NCBI RefSeq assembly: GCF_023078475.1
Contig: NZ_CP095741.1
Coordinates: forward strand, 1,922,001-1,986,000
DNA length: 64,000 nt
Source: Luteibacter aegosomaticola
GTDB lineage: Bacteria > Pseudomonadota > Gammaproteobacteria > Xanthomonadales > Rhodanobacteraceae
Direction of reading: 5' to 3'
Shown here: piece by piece, positions 55,727 to 64,000 of the stretch
Position numbering within the stretch: the stretch's first letter is position 1
How the letters are laid out: each line of letters opens with the position of its first letter
Translations under genes and position numbers: made by a program
The notes under the pieces: generated by a model
Seen by the model: the letters and a program-made list of their open reading frames with translations, nothing else
Told to the model about the DNA's origin: nothing
The model's database searches: none

Positions 55727-55878
55727 GGCAACCCTTGCATTCGCCCCGGGGAAAGAGGCGCCCGCCAATTTACGCCTCGCCGCGATCCCGGCCCATCTGC
55801 AAAACGGCCACGTCCGACGGCCGATGTTGCAGTTTTGGCGCTACGGTAGGGCTCGCCTTCGGCATCGCGTTGTCGAAC

Positions 55879-55997
55879 CGGTTCATTCGCTTTGGCGAAT
55901 GCATGTGTTGAGCGGCTCGCGCCGCCTCGCGCTAGGACGTCTGAGGAAAGAGGCCTTGGGGCCCACCCTCGCTGCTCAGACAGGTCCTCCGCGTTCG
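55879..55997 (+). repeat. Left 119-bp arm of inverted-repeat island
   Basis: It starts CGGTTCATTCGCTTTGGCGA and contains AGGCCTTGGGGCCCACCCTC and TCCTCCGCGTTCG. It matches the reverse complement of 56722-56841 along its whole length with scattered mismatches. The 375-bp stretch 55727-56101 between the TPR gene and the small ORF holds this arm and a lone half REP element at 56000. Confidence 0.85.
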
Positions 55998-55999
55998 CT

Positions 56000-56033
56000 G
56001 TAGGAGCCCACCCTGTGGGCGACATCTTTCGCG
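56000..56033 (+). repeat. Solo half REP-like arm
   Basis: GTAGGAGCCCACCCTGTGGG followed by an ATC-type CGACATCTTTCGC, with no inverted partner nearby. It begins two bases after the inner end of the left inverted-repeat arm. Confidence 0.75.
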
Positions 56034-56101
56034 TCAACGCTCAGGCCCTGCGCCCATCCCAACCAATCAAAAGCAAGACACCGCAAGCAAACCCGCTTGC
56101 C

Positions 56102-56233
56102 TCACTGTGCGGACGCGATCGCGTTTGCCGGCATGGTCGACACGCTCGTCGTCACCATCGCCCCCATCGTCAACACGCTCAGCAGGACGGCAGCGGCAAA
56201 GAAGGTCTTCAGCAGGAAGGTTTCGGTTTTCAT
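56102..56233 (-). CDS. Small hydrophobic peptide, unknown
   Basis: A 43-residue ORF: MKTETFLLKTFFAAAVLLSV begins a hydrophobic helix, and the tail is Thr/Ser/Ala-rich (ANAIASAQ). GGAGA lies eight bases before ATG 56233. It could be a membrane peptide or a small exported protein with an uncleaved signal. It is inside the inverted-repeat island and no relative was recognised. A good ribosome-binding site and hydropathy support it, but its small size leaves doubt. Confidence 0.45.
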   Translation of the reverse strand: MKTETFLLKTFFAAAVLLSVLTMGAMVTTSVSTMPANAIASAQ

Positions 56234-56427
56234 GGCCAGTCTCCGTGGTTGGGCAAGTGGGCGTTAGCGCCCTTCGCCAGAGAGATTGCATTCGCCGTGC
56301 CAACCGCCGAAATGCCCGAAGAACCGCGCCACAGCGCCCTTTCGCCGGATCTCACGCCGTACCGATCAATGTCCTCGGACAGGCCGCTGTCCGCCCCCAC
56401 CTGTCCGGCCCGTCACACACACACCCT

Positions 56428-56563
56428 GTAGGAGCCCACCCTGTGGGCGACGCCGTTCGCGCCACCCTACCGATCTTGCGGCGTCCCGCCTTTGATCGGT
56501 CGTGATCCGAGCCAGGGCCTGGGCGTCGAGGCGAAAGATGTCGCCCACAGGGTGGGCTCCTAC
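56428..56563. repeat. REP-like element, long spacer
   Basis: A GCC-type left arm and an ATC-type right arm, as in the other copies, but with a 136-bp span because the central part is longer. It lies within the inverted-repeat island. The 660-bp stretch 56234-56893 has no gene and holds this element, a partial repeat at 56632 and the right arm. Confidence 0.87.
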
Positions 56564-56631
56564 AGCGTCGCCGGTTGCCATCACGTACCGGTCATGCGCT
56601 TTCCCGCCATGCAACCTCAGAGTGTCCGGGA

Positions 56632-56651
56632 GGCCTTGGGGCCCACCCTCG
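56632..56651 (+). repeat. Partial third copy of island repeat
   Basis: GGCCTTGGGGCCCACCCTCG repeats the core of the left arm in the same orientation, then diverges. It suggests that the arms are a dispersed repeat family rather than one palindrome. Confidence 0.7.
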
Positions 56652-56721
56652 AGGCGAGTTCCGCACAAGTGAGCGGCCGTAGGCCTAATTGATACACATG
56701 CGCCGGAGGCGCACTCCTTTA

Positions 56722-56841
56722 CGAACGCGGAGGACCTGTTTGAGCAGCGAGGGTGGGCCCCAAGGCATCCTTCCAGAGGCGCCCGAGCGCGAAGGCGGCG
56801 CCAGCCGCTGGTCACACGCATTCGCTTCAGCGAATGAACCG
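56722..56841 (-). repeat. Right 120-bp arm of inverted-repeat island
   Basis: Reverse complement of the left arm. It starts CGAACGCGGAGGACCTGTTT and ends GCGAATGAACCG, 52 bp before the prmB start. A short GCGCC-TCC-GGCGC-type hairpin lies just outside at 56700-56713. Confidence 0.85.
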
Positions 56842-56893
56842 CGCAGGCTCAGACGGCTATACTCCCCAATCAGCCCCAAGAAAGCCCCCGCCC

Positions 56894-57814
56894 GTGACCA
56901 GCGAACTCAGCTCCATCATCGATTTCATCCGCTACGGCGCCAGCCGCTTCTCCGCCGCAGGCCTCACCTTCGGCCATAGCCATGACAATCCGATCGACGA
57001 GGCCACCCACCTGGTCCTGGCTGCCCTCCACCTGCCGCCCGATCTGCCGCCCGCCTACGGTGCCGGCACCCTCGTCGCGGCCGAGCGTGAGAAAATCCTC
57101 GCCCTCATCGAAAAGCGCATCACCGACCGCGTCCCCGTCGCCTACCTGGTAGGCGAAACCTGGTTCGCCGGCCTCAAGTTCAAGAGCGACAGCCGCGCCC
57201 TCGTGCCGCGCTCGCCGATCGCCGAGCTCATCGAAGGCGGCTTCCACCCCTGGCTCGAAGACCGCCACGTCGAGCGCGCCCTCGACCTGTGCACCGGTTC
57301 CGGCTGCATCGGCATCGCCATGGCTGAGTACAACCCGCACTGGCAGGTCGATATCGTCGACATCAGCGACGATGCGCTCAGCCTCGCCAACGAAAACATC
57401 GTCTACCAGCACGTCGAAGAGCGCGTCCGCGCCGTCAAGTCCGACCTGTTCTCCGGGGTGCAGGGCGAGGTGTACGACCTCATCGTGTCGAACCCGCCGT
57501 ACGTCACCAACGACGAATATGCGGCCATGCCGGCCGAATATAGCCATGAACCGGTCCTTGGCCTGACATCCGGCGATGATGGACTGGACATCACCCTGCG
57601 CATGCTCGACGAAGCCGCCGACCACCTCAGCGAAGATGGCCTGCTGATCGTGGAAGTCGGTGACAGCGAGCATGCCCTGGTCAACCTCCTGCCGCGCGTC
57701 CCGTTCGTGTGGCTGGAATTTAAGGTCGGCCAGATGGGTATCTTCGCCCTCGAACGCCGCGACCTGGTCGCCCACGCCGCGGACATCGCCGCAGTGCGCG
57801 CCGCGCGGAACTAA
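56894..57814 (+). CDS. prmB: 50S ribosomal protein L3 glutamine methyltransferase
   Basis: A 306-residue SAM-dependent enzyme that methylates Gln150 of ribosomal protein L3. The SAM site is DLCTGSGCIGIA and the catalytic motif is SNPPYVT. The N-terminal helical domain includes GHSHDNPIDEATHLVLAAL, the PrmB version. The likely start is GTG 56894 (TSELSSIIDFIRYGASRF). The frame is open upstream into the repeat, which was rejected as coding. Chorismate synthase follows after 18 nt. Confidence 0.95.
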   Translation: MTSELSSIIDFIRYGASRFSAAGLTFGHSHDNPIDEATHLVLAALHLPPDLPPAYGAGTLVAAEREKILALIEKRITDRVPVAYLVGETWFAGLKFKSDSRALVPRSPIAELIEGGFHPWLEDRHVERALDLCTGSGCIGIAMAEYNPHWQVDIVDISDDALSLANENIVYQHVEERVRAVKSDLFSGVQGEVYDLIVSNPPYVTNDEYAAMPAEYSHEPVLGLTSGDDGLDITLRMLDEAADHLSEDGLLIVEVGDSEHALVNLLPRVPFVWLEFKVGQMGIFALERRDLVAHAADIAAVRAARN

Positions 57815-57832
57815 ACACCCAACGGAAGTACC

Positions 57833-58936
57833 GTGTCCTCCAATACGTTCGGCAAGCTCCTCTCCGTTACCACCTTCGGCGAAAGCCACGGCCCGGCGAT
57901 CGGGTGCGTGGTCGATGGGTGCCCCCCGGGGCTCCCGCTGGAGGCCAGCGAATTCCGGCCCGACCTCGAGCGGCGCGCCACCGGCCGCTCCAGGCACACC
58001 TCGCAGCGCCGCGAGGCGGACGATATCGAAATCCTCTCGGGCGTCTACGAAGGCGTGACCACCGGCACGCCCATTGCCCTTTTGATCCGCAATACCGATG
58101 CGCGGTCAAAGGATTACGGCAACATCCTCGACACCTTCCGCCCGGGCCACGCCGACTACACCTACTGGCAGAAGTACGGTGTGCGCGACCCGCGCGGCGG
58201 CGGCCGCTCGTCGGCGCGCGAGACCACCATGCGTGTCGCGGCGGGTGTCATCGCCAAGAAATGGCTGGCCCATCGCTACGGGGTGACGGTGCAGGGCCAC
58301 GTCAGCCAGATTGGCGAGGTCACCCCGCGTGGCTTCGAGGCCGAGGCGATCGAAACCAGCCCGTTCTTCTGGCCGTTTGCCGAGCAGATCCCCGAGCTCG
58401 AGGCTTATATGGATGCACTGCGCAAGTCGGGTGATTCCGTGGGCGCCAAGGTCACGGTGGTTGCCGATGGCGTGCCGGCGGGATGGGGCGAACCCATCTA
58501 CGGCAAGCTCGATGGCGAACTCGCCGCGGCCATGATGTCGATCAACGCCGTGAAGGGCGTGGAGATCGGCGACGGCTTCGATGCCGTGCACCAGCGTGGC
58601 ACCCAGCACCGTGACGAGATCACCGCCCAGGGTTTCCTTTCCAACCACGCGGGCGGGATCCTGGGTGGCATCGCCACTGGCCAGCCCGTGGTGGTGTCCA
58701 TGGCCTTCAAGCCAACCTCGAGCATCCTGGTCCCGGGTCGCAGCGTCGACCGCGCTGGGAACGCCACCGAAGTGGTCACGAAGGGCCGGCATGATCCCTG
58801 TGTCGGCATCCGCGCCGTGCCTATCGCCGAGGCCATGCTGGCCCTCGTGCTGATGGACCAGGCACTGCGTCACCGTGCCCAGTGTGGTGACGTGGTGCCG
58901 ATGCCGCCGCAGATCCCCGGCACGATCCAGGAGTAA
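57833..58936 (+). CDS. aroC: Chorismate synthase
   Basis: A 367-residue FMN-dependent enzyme converting EPSP to chorismate, the last shikimate step. Family motifs are [18 protein letters not shown] at the N-terminus, [24 protein letters not shown] and the C-terminal [19 protein letters not shown]. It starts with GTG 57833 after ACGGAAG. The next gene starts three bases after its stop, consistent with an operon from prmB to asd. Confidence 0.98.
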   Translation: MSSNTFGKLLSVTTFGESHGPAIGCVVDGCPPGLPLEASEFRPDLERRATGRSRHTSQRREADDIEILSGVYEGVTTGTPIALLIRNTDARSKDYGNILDTFRPGHADYTYWQKYGVRDPRGGGRSSARETTMRVAAGVIAKKWLAHRYGVTVQGHVSQIGEVTPRGFEAEAIETSPFFWPFAEQIPELEAYMDALRKSGDSVGAKVTVVADGVPAGWGEPIYGKLDGELAAAMMSINAVKGVEIGDGFDAVHQRGTQHRDEITAQGFLSNHAGGILGGIATGQPVVVSMAFKPTSSILVPGRSVDRAGNATEVVTKGRHDPCVGIRAVPIAEAMLALVLMDQALRHRAQCGDVVPMPPQIPGTIQE

Positions 58937-58939
58937 ACG

Positions 58940-59938
58940 ATGAGCAAGCCGAAGGTCTGGATCTCCAGGCCGTTCTTCCCCGATATCGTCGACCGCCTGC
59001 GCGAGCATTTCGATGTCACGCAGGAAGCCGAGGAGCGGGCTTATTCGGCCGACGAGCTCGTGGCGCACCTGCGCGATGCGGACGCGGCCATCCTTGGCCT
59101 GGCCGACCGGATCGATGCCGCCGTGCTGAAGCACACGCCGAAGCTGCGCTTCGTGGCCAATACCGGCGTGGGCTACAACAACCTCGATATCGACGCGCTC
59201 ACCGAAGCCGGCGTGGGTGCCTCGAATACGCCCGATGTGCTCAACGAGACCGTGGCCGACTACGCCTGGGCGCTGATGCTTGCGGCCGCCCGCCGGGTGG
59301 GCGAGGCCGAGCGCTGGCTCAGGGCAGGGCAGTGGAAGGGGTCGCGCTTCGAGGGCTGGCTGGGCGCGGATGTGCACGGCAAGACCATCGGCATCCTTGG
59401 CATGGGCCGGATTGGCCAGGCGATCGCCCGTCGCGCCGCCGGCTTCCGCTCGCCCGTGATCTACCACAACCGGTCGCGCCTGGATGCCGCCATCGAAAAG
59501 GAATGCGGCGCCACCTACGTGGACAAGGCCACCCTGCTGGCCCGGGCGGATCACCTGATCCTGGTGTTGCCGTTTACCCCGGCCAACCGCCACACCATTG
59601 GCGCGGCCGAGCTGAAGGCCATGAAGCCCACGGCCACGCTGACCAATATCGCCCGAGGGGGTATCGTCGATGACGAGGCCCTGGCCCGGGCGCTGGCCGA
59701 CGGCGAGATCGCCGCGGCGGCCCTCGATGTGTTCGAGGGCGAGCCAAAGGTCCACCCGGACCTGCTTGAACAGGACAATGTGGTGCTAAGTCCGCACATC
59801 GCTAGCGCAAGTCGCGACACACGTCGCGATATGGCTTCGCTGGCTGTGGACAATGTGCTGGCTGCGTTTGGGCATGGTCCCTGCGCCGGTCGGCCGCCCA
59901 CGATCCTCAACCCGGGCGTGCTGGCTGACGCCAGCTAG
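58940..59938 (+). CDS. D-2-hydroxyacid dehydrogenase (glyoxylate/hydroxypyruvate reductase type)
   Basis: A 332-residue NAD(P)-dependent reductase. The Rossmann motif is GILGMGRIGQAIARR. Catalytic residues lie in NIARGGIVDD (Arg), DVFEGEP (Glu) and LSPHIASAS (His). It resembles GhrB and GyaR, which reduce glyoxylate or hydroxypyruvate. It lies between aroC and asd, spaced by a few bases from both, and might also serve an amino-acid pathway; the substrate cannot be told from the sequence. Confidence 0.94.
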   Translation: MSKPKVWISRPFFPDIVDRLREHFDVTQEAEERAYSADELVAHLRDADAAILGLADRIDAAVLKHTPKLRFVANTGVGYNNLDIDALTEAGVGASNTPDVLNETVADYAWALMLAAARRVGEAERWLRAGQWKGSRFEGWLGADVHGKTIGILGMGRIGQAIARRAAGFRSPVIYHNRSRLDAAIEKECGATYVDKATLLARADHLILVLPFTPANRHTIGAAELKAMKPTATLTNIARGGIVDDEALARALADGEIAAAALDVFEGEPKVHPDLLEQDNVVLSPHIASASRDTRRDMASLAVDNVLAAFGHGPCAGRPPTILNPGVLADAS

Positions 59939-59967
59939 ACCCTCTACCCACGCCAACAAGAGCGAAA

Positions 59968-60996
59968 ATGAGCAAGAAGACGAGTTACAAGGTGGCCATG
60001 GTGGGCGCGACCGGTGCGGTCGGCGAAACCCTCCTCGCGATCCTGGCCGAGCGGGACTTTCCCGTGAGCGAACTGATTCCCCTGGCGAGCGAGCGCTCGG
60101 CGGGCGGTACCGTCGATTTCGCTGGAAAACCTTGTGTCGTCAAAGACCTGGCCAAATTCGACTTCGCTGGCGTCGACATCGCCTTCTTCTCGGCCGGCGG
60201 TTCGGTTAGCCGCGAGCACGCTCCGCGTGCCGCTGCGGCCGGTGCCGTGGTCATCGATAACACCTCGGAATTCCGTTACCAGGATGATATTCCCCTGGTC
60301 GTCTCCGAGGTGAACCCGCACGCCATCGCTGACTACACCGTGCGCGGCATCATCGCCAATCCGAACTGCTCCACCATGGGCATGCTCGTGGCGCTGGCGC
60401 CGATCTACCGTGAGGTGGGCATTGAGCGGATCAATGTCGCCACCTACCAGTCGGTCTCTGGCGCGGGCCGTAGCGGCCTGGAAGAGCTGGGCAAGCAGAC
60501 CGCCCAGATGTTGAATTTCCAGGACGTCGAGTCGGCCAAGTTCCCGAAGCAGATTGCCTTCAACGTCATCCCGCACATCGACGACTTCCAGGCCAATGGC
60601 TACACCAAGGAAGAAATGAAGATGGTCTGGGAGACCCGGAAGATCCTGGAAGACCCATCCATCCAGGTGAACCCGACGGCCGTCCGCGTGCCGGTGTTCT
60701 ACGGCCATTCCGAGGCCGTGCACATCGAGACCCGCGACAAGATCACCGCGGATCGTGCCCGCGAGCTGCTCGAGCAGGCCGAGGGCGTGGTGGTAATCGA
60801 CGAGCGCCAGGCGGGTGGTTACCCGACCCCGGTGAGCGACGCTGCGGGCAAGGATCCGGTGTTCGTCGGCCGTATCCGCGAGGACATCTCGCACGAGCAC
60901 GGCCTCGACCTGTGGGTGGTTTCCGACAATATCCGTAAGGGCGCGGCGCTCAATGCCGTGCAGATCGCGGAAATCCTGATCAGGGATTACCTGTAA
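59968..60996 (+). CDS. asd: Aspartate-semialdehyde dehydrogenase
   Basis: A 342-residue enzyme reducing aspartyl phosphate to aspartate semialdehyde for lysine, threonine and methionine synthesis. The NADP motif is [11 protein letters not shown], and the catalytic Cys134 lies in [10 protein letters not shown]. It is the longer, bacterial Gram-negative type but without the E. coli-specific insert. Its TAA shares one base with the ATG of the coiled-coil peptide gene (60996), which implies coupled translation. Confidence 0.96.
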   Translation: MSKKTSYKVAMVGATGAVGETLLAILAERDFPVSELIPLASERSAGGTVDFAGKPCVVKDLAKFDFAGVDIAFFSAGGSVSREHAPRAAAAGAVVIDNTSEFRYQDDIPLVVSEVNPHAIADYTVRGIIANPNCSTMGMLVALAPIYREVGIERINVATYQSVSGAGRSGLEELGKQTAQMLNFQDVESAKFPKQIAFNVIPHIDDFQANGYTKEEMKMVWETRKILEDPSIQVNPTAVRVPVFYGHSEAVHIETRDKITADRARELLEQAEGVVVIDERQAGGYPTPVSDAAGKDPVFVGRIREDISHEHGLDLWVVSDNIRKGAALNAVQIAEILIRDYL

Positions 60997-61298
60997 TGAA
61001 AACCGGCCGCGCCGTCATCGCCTGCCTGCTCCTGGTGTTGCCGCTTGCCGCGGTAGCCCAGGGCCAGGCGGCGAAGGCGGCGCCGGCCGCGCAGGACACC
61101 CGGCCCGCGGCGGCAGCCAAGGCGAAGCTTGAAGCCTCGCAAGGGCAGGCGGCGGCGGAAGGGAAGAACGTCAAGGATCTGCAGAAGCGCGTGGATGCGT
61201 TGGAATCGAATTCGAAGGCCTCCCGGGAAGCCCTGGAGGAGCGCGACCGCAAGATCGCGGAGCTCGAACGGCAGCTGGAAGCCGAGCGGCACCCGTGA
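60996..61298 (+). CDS. Small exported coiled-coil protein
   Basis: A 100-residue protein with a signal peptide ([22 protein letters not shown]). An Ala/Lys/Gln-rich linker leads to a heptad-type coiled coil (DLQKRVDALESNSKASREAL, then EERDRKIAELERQLEAE). Its location between asd and fimV, and the similar coiled coil in FimV, suggest a cell-envelope role, but no family is known to me. The start is one base overlapping asd's stop. Confidence 0.7.
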   Translation: MKTGRAVIACLLLVLPLAAVAQGQAAKAAPAAQDTRPAAAAKAKLEASQGQAAAEGKNVKDLQKRVDALESNSKASREALEERDRKIAELERQLEAERHP

Positions 61299-61492
61299 AG
61301 GGCCTTGGCCCGGGCGCGGGATAAACATGTAAGGGGGGCGTGTACGGGCCTCGCGAACGAGTGAAACTTGTCGCGTAAATGCCCGTAGCCGCTATTGTTA
61401 GTTGTTGCTGGGGTGCACTACAGTGGCGCCTTCGCGGCCGACCGCCCGTAGAGGCGTGCCGCCAGCATGGAATTGTTCGGGGGATGCACGTG

Positions 61493-63973
61493 ATGAACCG
61501 TACTTTGAAGCTGTCGATCATGCTGGCGCTTGCCATGGGAGGCAGCCAGGCCCTGGCCCAGAGCCTCGGGGCGGTCCAGGTCCACTCCACCATGGACCAG
61601 CCGCTGTCGGCCGAGATCCCCCTCACGGGTGTTACCGGTAACCCGAGCGACCTGCATGTCGCCCTGGCATCCGATGAAGCCTTTTCCCGCGCGGGCCTGA
61701 GCAAGGCCGGCATGCCGGTGCAGCTCAGCTTCACCGTCGGCAAGAACGCGGCCGGCCAGCCGGTGATCCATGTCACCAGTGGCGCCCCGGTGCGCGATAC
61801 CTATCTCGACTTCCTGGTGGAGATCGACGCGGGCAAGGGCCCCGCCGTGATCCGCGAAGTCACCATGCTGCTCGACCCGCCGGGTACACCCGCTGCGGCC
61901 GCTTCCTCGTCGTCGCGCCCGTCGCGCACCGAGAACGTACCGTCGCGCGTGCCGGCCAAGCCTAGCGAGACGCGCGCCACCACGGGCCACGCCCGGGCTT
62001 CGTCGGCGCCTTCGGCCCAGGCGGCCAATGGCAGCATCGGCCCGGTCCAGCGCGGCCAGACCCTTTCGACCATCGCCCGCGACAACGCTGGCGGCGCCGA
62101 CATCAACCAGATGCTGGTGGCGCTGCACAAGGCCAATCCGGACGCGTTCTACCGCGACAACATCAATGCCCTGAAGACCGGCGCCGTGTTGCGCATGCCG
62201 TCGCAGGACGATATCCAGGCCCAGACCGCCGCCACGGCGCTGGCCGAAGTCCGCCGCCAGAACGAAGCGTGGCGCTCGGGCGCCGCGCGCGCACCGGCCT
62301 CCGTGGCCGACGGCGCATCGGCCGGCAGCACCGCACCGGCCAAGGCCAGCACCCCAAAGAGCGATCGCCTCGCGATCGTGCCGGCCAAGGAAGGTGGCGA
62401 CGCTGCTTCGACCCGCGCGGGTGTGAAGGGCGGCACGGGCGATGCGCAGGTCGCGGGCCTCAAGCAGGAGCTCACCACCTCGCAGGAGGCGGTGGCTTCG
62501 CTGAAGCAGCAGGGCGCCGAGCTCAAGTCGCGCGTCGGTGACCTGGAAGCGATCAATACCAAGAACGAGCGCCTGCTGAGCCTGAAGGACACGGAGATCG
62601 CCGAGCTCCAGCGCAAGCTGGCCGACGCCCGCAAGAAGGCCGGTCAGCCTGCATCGGCCGCGAGTGCCCCGGCGCCGGCCGCCACGGCGGCCGCTCCGGC
62701 GGCTGAAGCACCGGCCGTCGCCGCGACGCCCGCCCAGGCTTCGACGCCGGCCCCGGCTGCTTCGGCCCCGAATGCCGCCACGGCGAACGCACCCGCGAAC
62801 ACGTCGACGCCCGCCCCGGCAGCCACGGTCGCAACGACGCCGCTGGCTGCACCGGCCGCCGCCGCACCGCCCGCCGCCAAGCCGGCGCCGAAGAAGGTGG
62901 TGATCGCGCCGCCGGTGGAAGAAGATCCGTGGTTCATGCAGCCGTGGGCCTGGGGTGGCGGCGCCGTCGTCATCCTCCTGCTGCTGGTCGCCGCCGTGTT
63001 CGGCCGTCGCAAGAAGGCGATCGCCGCCGGCCCGGTGGCGCCGAGCTCGCTCGCCGACCGTTTCGGCCAGGAGCCGTCGTTCAGCGGCTTCGATCTGGAT
63101 AACGACGGCCACATGGATGCCGATCAGCGCGAGATCATCGACGCGCTTGCCGAGCACCCGGACGACATCGGCCTGCACCTGGAGCTGGTCAGCCTGTATT
63201 ACGGCCGTCGCGACGTCGATCATTTCGAAGCAGCGGCGGAAGCCATGTACGCACACGTCACTGACCCGGAGCAGGCGGAGTGGCGCGAGGTGGTGATGAT
63301 GGGCGAAGAGATCGCGCCGTCGCACCCGCTCTTTGGCGGCCAGCCGGTCGAGACGGTCGAAGATCCGTACGAGGGCGACACCTACGCGCCGTCGCATAAC
63401 ACCCTCGGTGGCGACGCCGCGCTGGAAGCGTTCGACCTGGGCAGCTACGTCACCAGCCCGGACGAAGACGCCCAGCCGGCCCAGCCCGCGCCGCAGAAGC
63501 GTAGCGAGTACCACTTCAATTTCGACCTGACCCCGGTGCAGCGCGCCGAGGCCGATAGCCGCCCGCACGCGCCGGATGTGTTCGACGTGGATGCGCCGGA
63601 ATCGCCGTACACCGAGGCGCACGATGCCGCCCCGGCGTTTGGCGACATCCTTAAGGAAGAGAAGGCCCCCGCGGAAGAGCGTTCGACCTGGTCGTTCGAT
63701 GAAGAAGACACCGTCGTCGAACCGGTCGCCCCGGCGACCCCGGCGGAGCCGCCGCGCTTCGACGAGCCGACCTTCACGGATGAAGAGCCGACCGATGCCG
63801 TTGGCTCGGAAAGCTTCAGCGATGACCCGGTCGATACGAAGCTCGACCTGGCCCGCGCCTACCTCGACATGGGCGACGCCGAAGGCGCCCGCCTCATGCT
63901 CGACGAAGTGATCAGCGAAGGTACCCAGATGCAGAAGGACACGGCCCGCCGCATCCTCGACGGCATCGCCTGA
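61493..63973 (+). CDS. fimV: FimV-like peptidoglycan-binding protein
   Basis: An 826-residue inner-membrane hub protein for type IV pili and polar assembly. The signal peptide ends ALAQS, and the FimV N-terminal domain follows (LGAVQVHSTMDQPLSAEIPL). A LysM repeat is at about residues 180-240 (VQRGQTLSTIARDNAGGADI), then a coiled coil (EAVASLKQQGAELKSRVGDL) and an Ala/Pro-rich linker. One membrane helix lies near 482-510 (WGGGAVVILLLLVAAVFGRR), and the cytoplasmic acidic region ends in the TPR-like FimV C-terminal domain (LDLARAYLDMGDAEGARLML). ATG 61493 is preceded by GGGGGA; ATG 61484 is an alternative. Confidence 0.95.
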   Translation: MNRTLKLSIMLALAMGGSQALAQSLGAVQVHSTMDQPLSAEIPLTGVTGNPSDLHVALASDEAFSRAGLSKAGMPVQLSFTVGKNAAGQPVIHVTSGAPVRDTYLDFLVEIDAGKGPAVIREVTMLLDPPGTPAAAASSSSRPSRTENVPSRVPAKPSETRATTGHARASSAPSAQAANGSIGPVQRGQTLSTIARDNAGGADINQMLVALHKANPDAFYRDNINALKTGAVLRMPSQDDIQAQTAATALAEVRRQNEAWRSGAARAPASVADGASAGSTAPAKASTPKSDRLAIVPAKEGGDAASTRAGVKGGTGDAQVAGLKQELTTSQEAVASLKQQGAELKSRVGDLEAINTKNERLLSLKDTEIAELQRKLADARKKAGQPASAASAPAPAATAAAPAAEAPAVAATPAQASTPAPAASAPNAATANAPANTSTPAPAATVATTPLAAPAAAAPPAAKPAPKKVVIAPPVEEDPWFMQPWAWGGGAVVILLLLVAAVFGRRKKAIAAGPVAPSSLADRFGQEPSFSGFDLDNDGHMDADQREIIDALAEHPDDIGLHLELVSLYYGRRDVDHFEAAAEAMYAHVTDPEQAEWREVVMMGEEIAPSHPLFGGQPVETVEDPYEGDTYAPSHNTLGGDAALEAFDLGSYVTSPDEDAQPAQPAPQKRSEYHFNFDLTPVQRAEADSRPHAPDVFDVDAPESPYTEAHDAAPAFGDILKEEKAPAEERSTWSFDEEDTVVEPVAPATPAEPPRFDEPTFTDEEPTDAVGSESFSDDPVDTKLDLARAYLDMGDAEGARLMLDEVISEGTQMQKDTARRILDGIA

Positions 63974-64000
63974 TAGCGGAACCACCCGTGGGAGCGGGCT

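Noticed and set aside
56685..56879. Minus-strand 64-codon ORF within the right inverted-repeat arm
   Set aside because: It is made almost wholly of the dispersed repeat, so it is more likely a repeat-derived spurious frame.
56753..56893. Upstream extension of prmB
   Set aside because: It runs through the inverted-repeat arm; the family N-terminus fits the GTG at 56894.
61418..63985. 855-codon minus-strand ORF antisense to fimV
   Set aside because: Low-complexity Arg/Gly-rich translation without motifs; fimV on the plus strand is well supported.
63987..64000. Another REP-like element after fimV
   Set aside because: Only GTGGGAGCGGGCT is visible before the window ends, too short to call.

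Overview
This looks like a chromosomal window from a high-GC gammaproteobacterium of the Xanthomonadales (Lysobacterales), most like Rhodanobacteraceae such as Luteibacter or Dyella. The placement is inferred from gene order (metG-rsxB-nth; prmB-aroC-asd-fimV), the large TonB receptor, the alpha-amino-acid ester hydrolase and many REP-like GTAGGAGC hairpins. No database search was run. No rRNA, tRNA, CRISPR array, intact insertion sequence or prophage gene was seen.

Layout. 1-3847 (minus): OmpR-type response regulator, sensor kinase and the start of an RND efflux permease that runs off the left edge. 4183-6957 (plus): small His-rich secreted protein, beta-carbonic anhydrase and SulP transporter, the last two a bicarbonate-uptake pair. 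7193-15086: housekeeping genes (nth, rsxB, metG, mrp, dcd), a DUF2147 protein, a lipoprotein, a HIT protein and a dienelactone hydrolase. 15206-17147: a less GC-rich accessory patch (DUF4288 protein, small unknown protein, serine hydrolase). 17316-20070: rimO, a DUF3025 protein and a NarL/RcsB-type regulator. The regulator is divergent from a 1200-residue EvgS/BvgS-like hybrid kinase (20154-23756). 23844-30252: greB, a membrane protein, a HerA-like ATPase, an MltD-like transglycosylase, an unknown protein and psd.

30528-41502 holds two tandem paralogous autotransporters of about 1800 residues. Each is preceded by a similar, apparently structured leader of about 165 nt and followed by the same 28-bp perfect palindrome. 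41548-46513 is a TonB receptor followed directly by an alpha-amino-acid ester hydrolase. 46613-51044 is a binding-protein ABC importer of the 2-aminoethylphosphonate type ending in a DeoR regulator. It is divergent from an inositol-monophosphatase-like enzyme and a Tat-exported phospholipase C (51219-54137), so the block reads as a phosphorus-ester or phosphonate scavenging locus. 54239-55726 is a TPR-like exported protein. 55879-56841 is a repeat island bounded by 120-bp inverted repeats. 56894-63973 is prmB, aroC, a 2-hydroxyacid dehydrogenase, asd, a coiled-coil peptide and fimV.

The most novel-looking items are the duplicated autotransporter leader, the fixed heterotypic arms of the REP-like elements, one such element supplying the stop codons of both convergent neighbours, and the inverted-repeat island.
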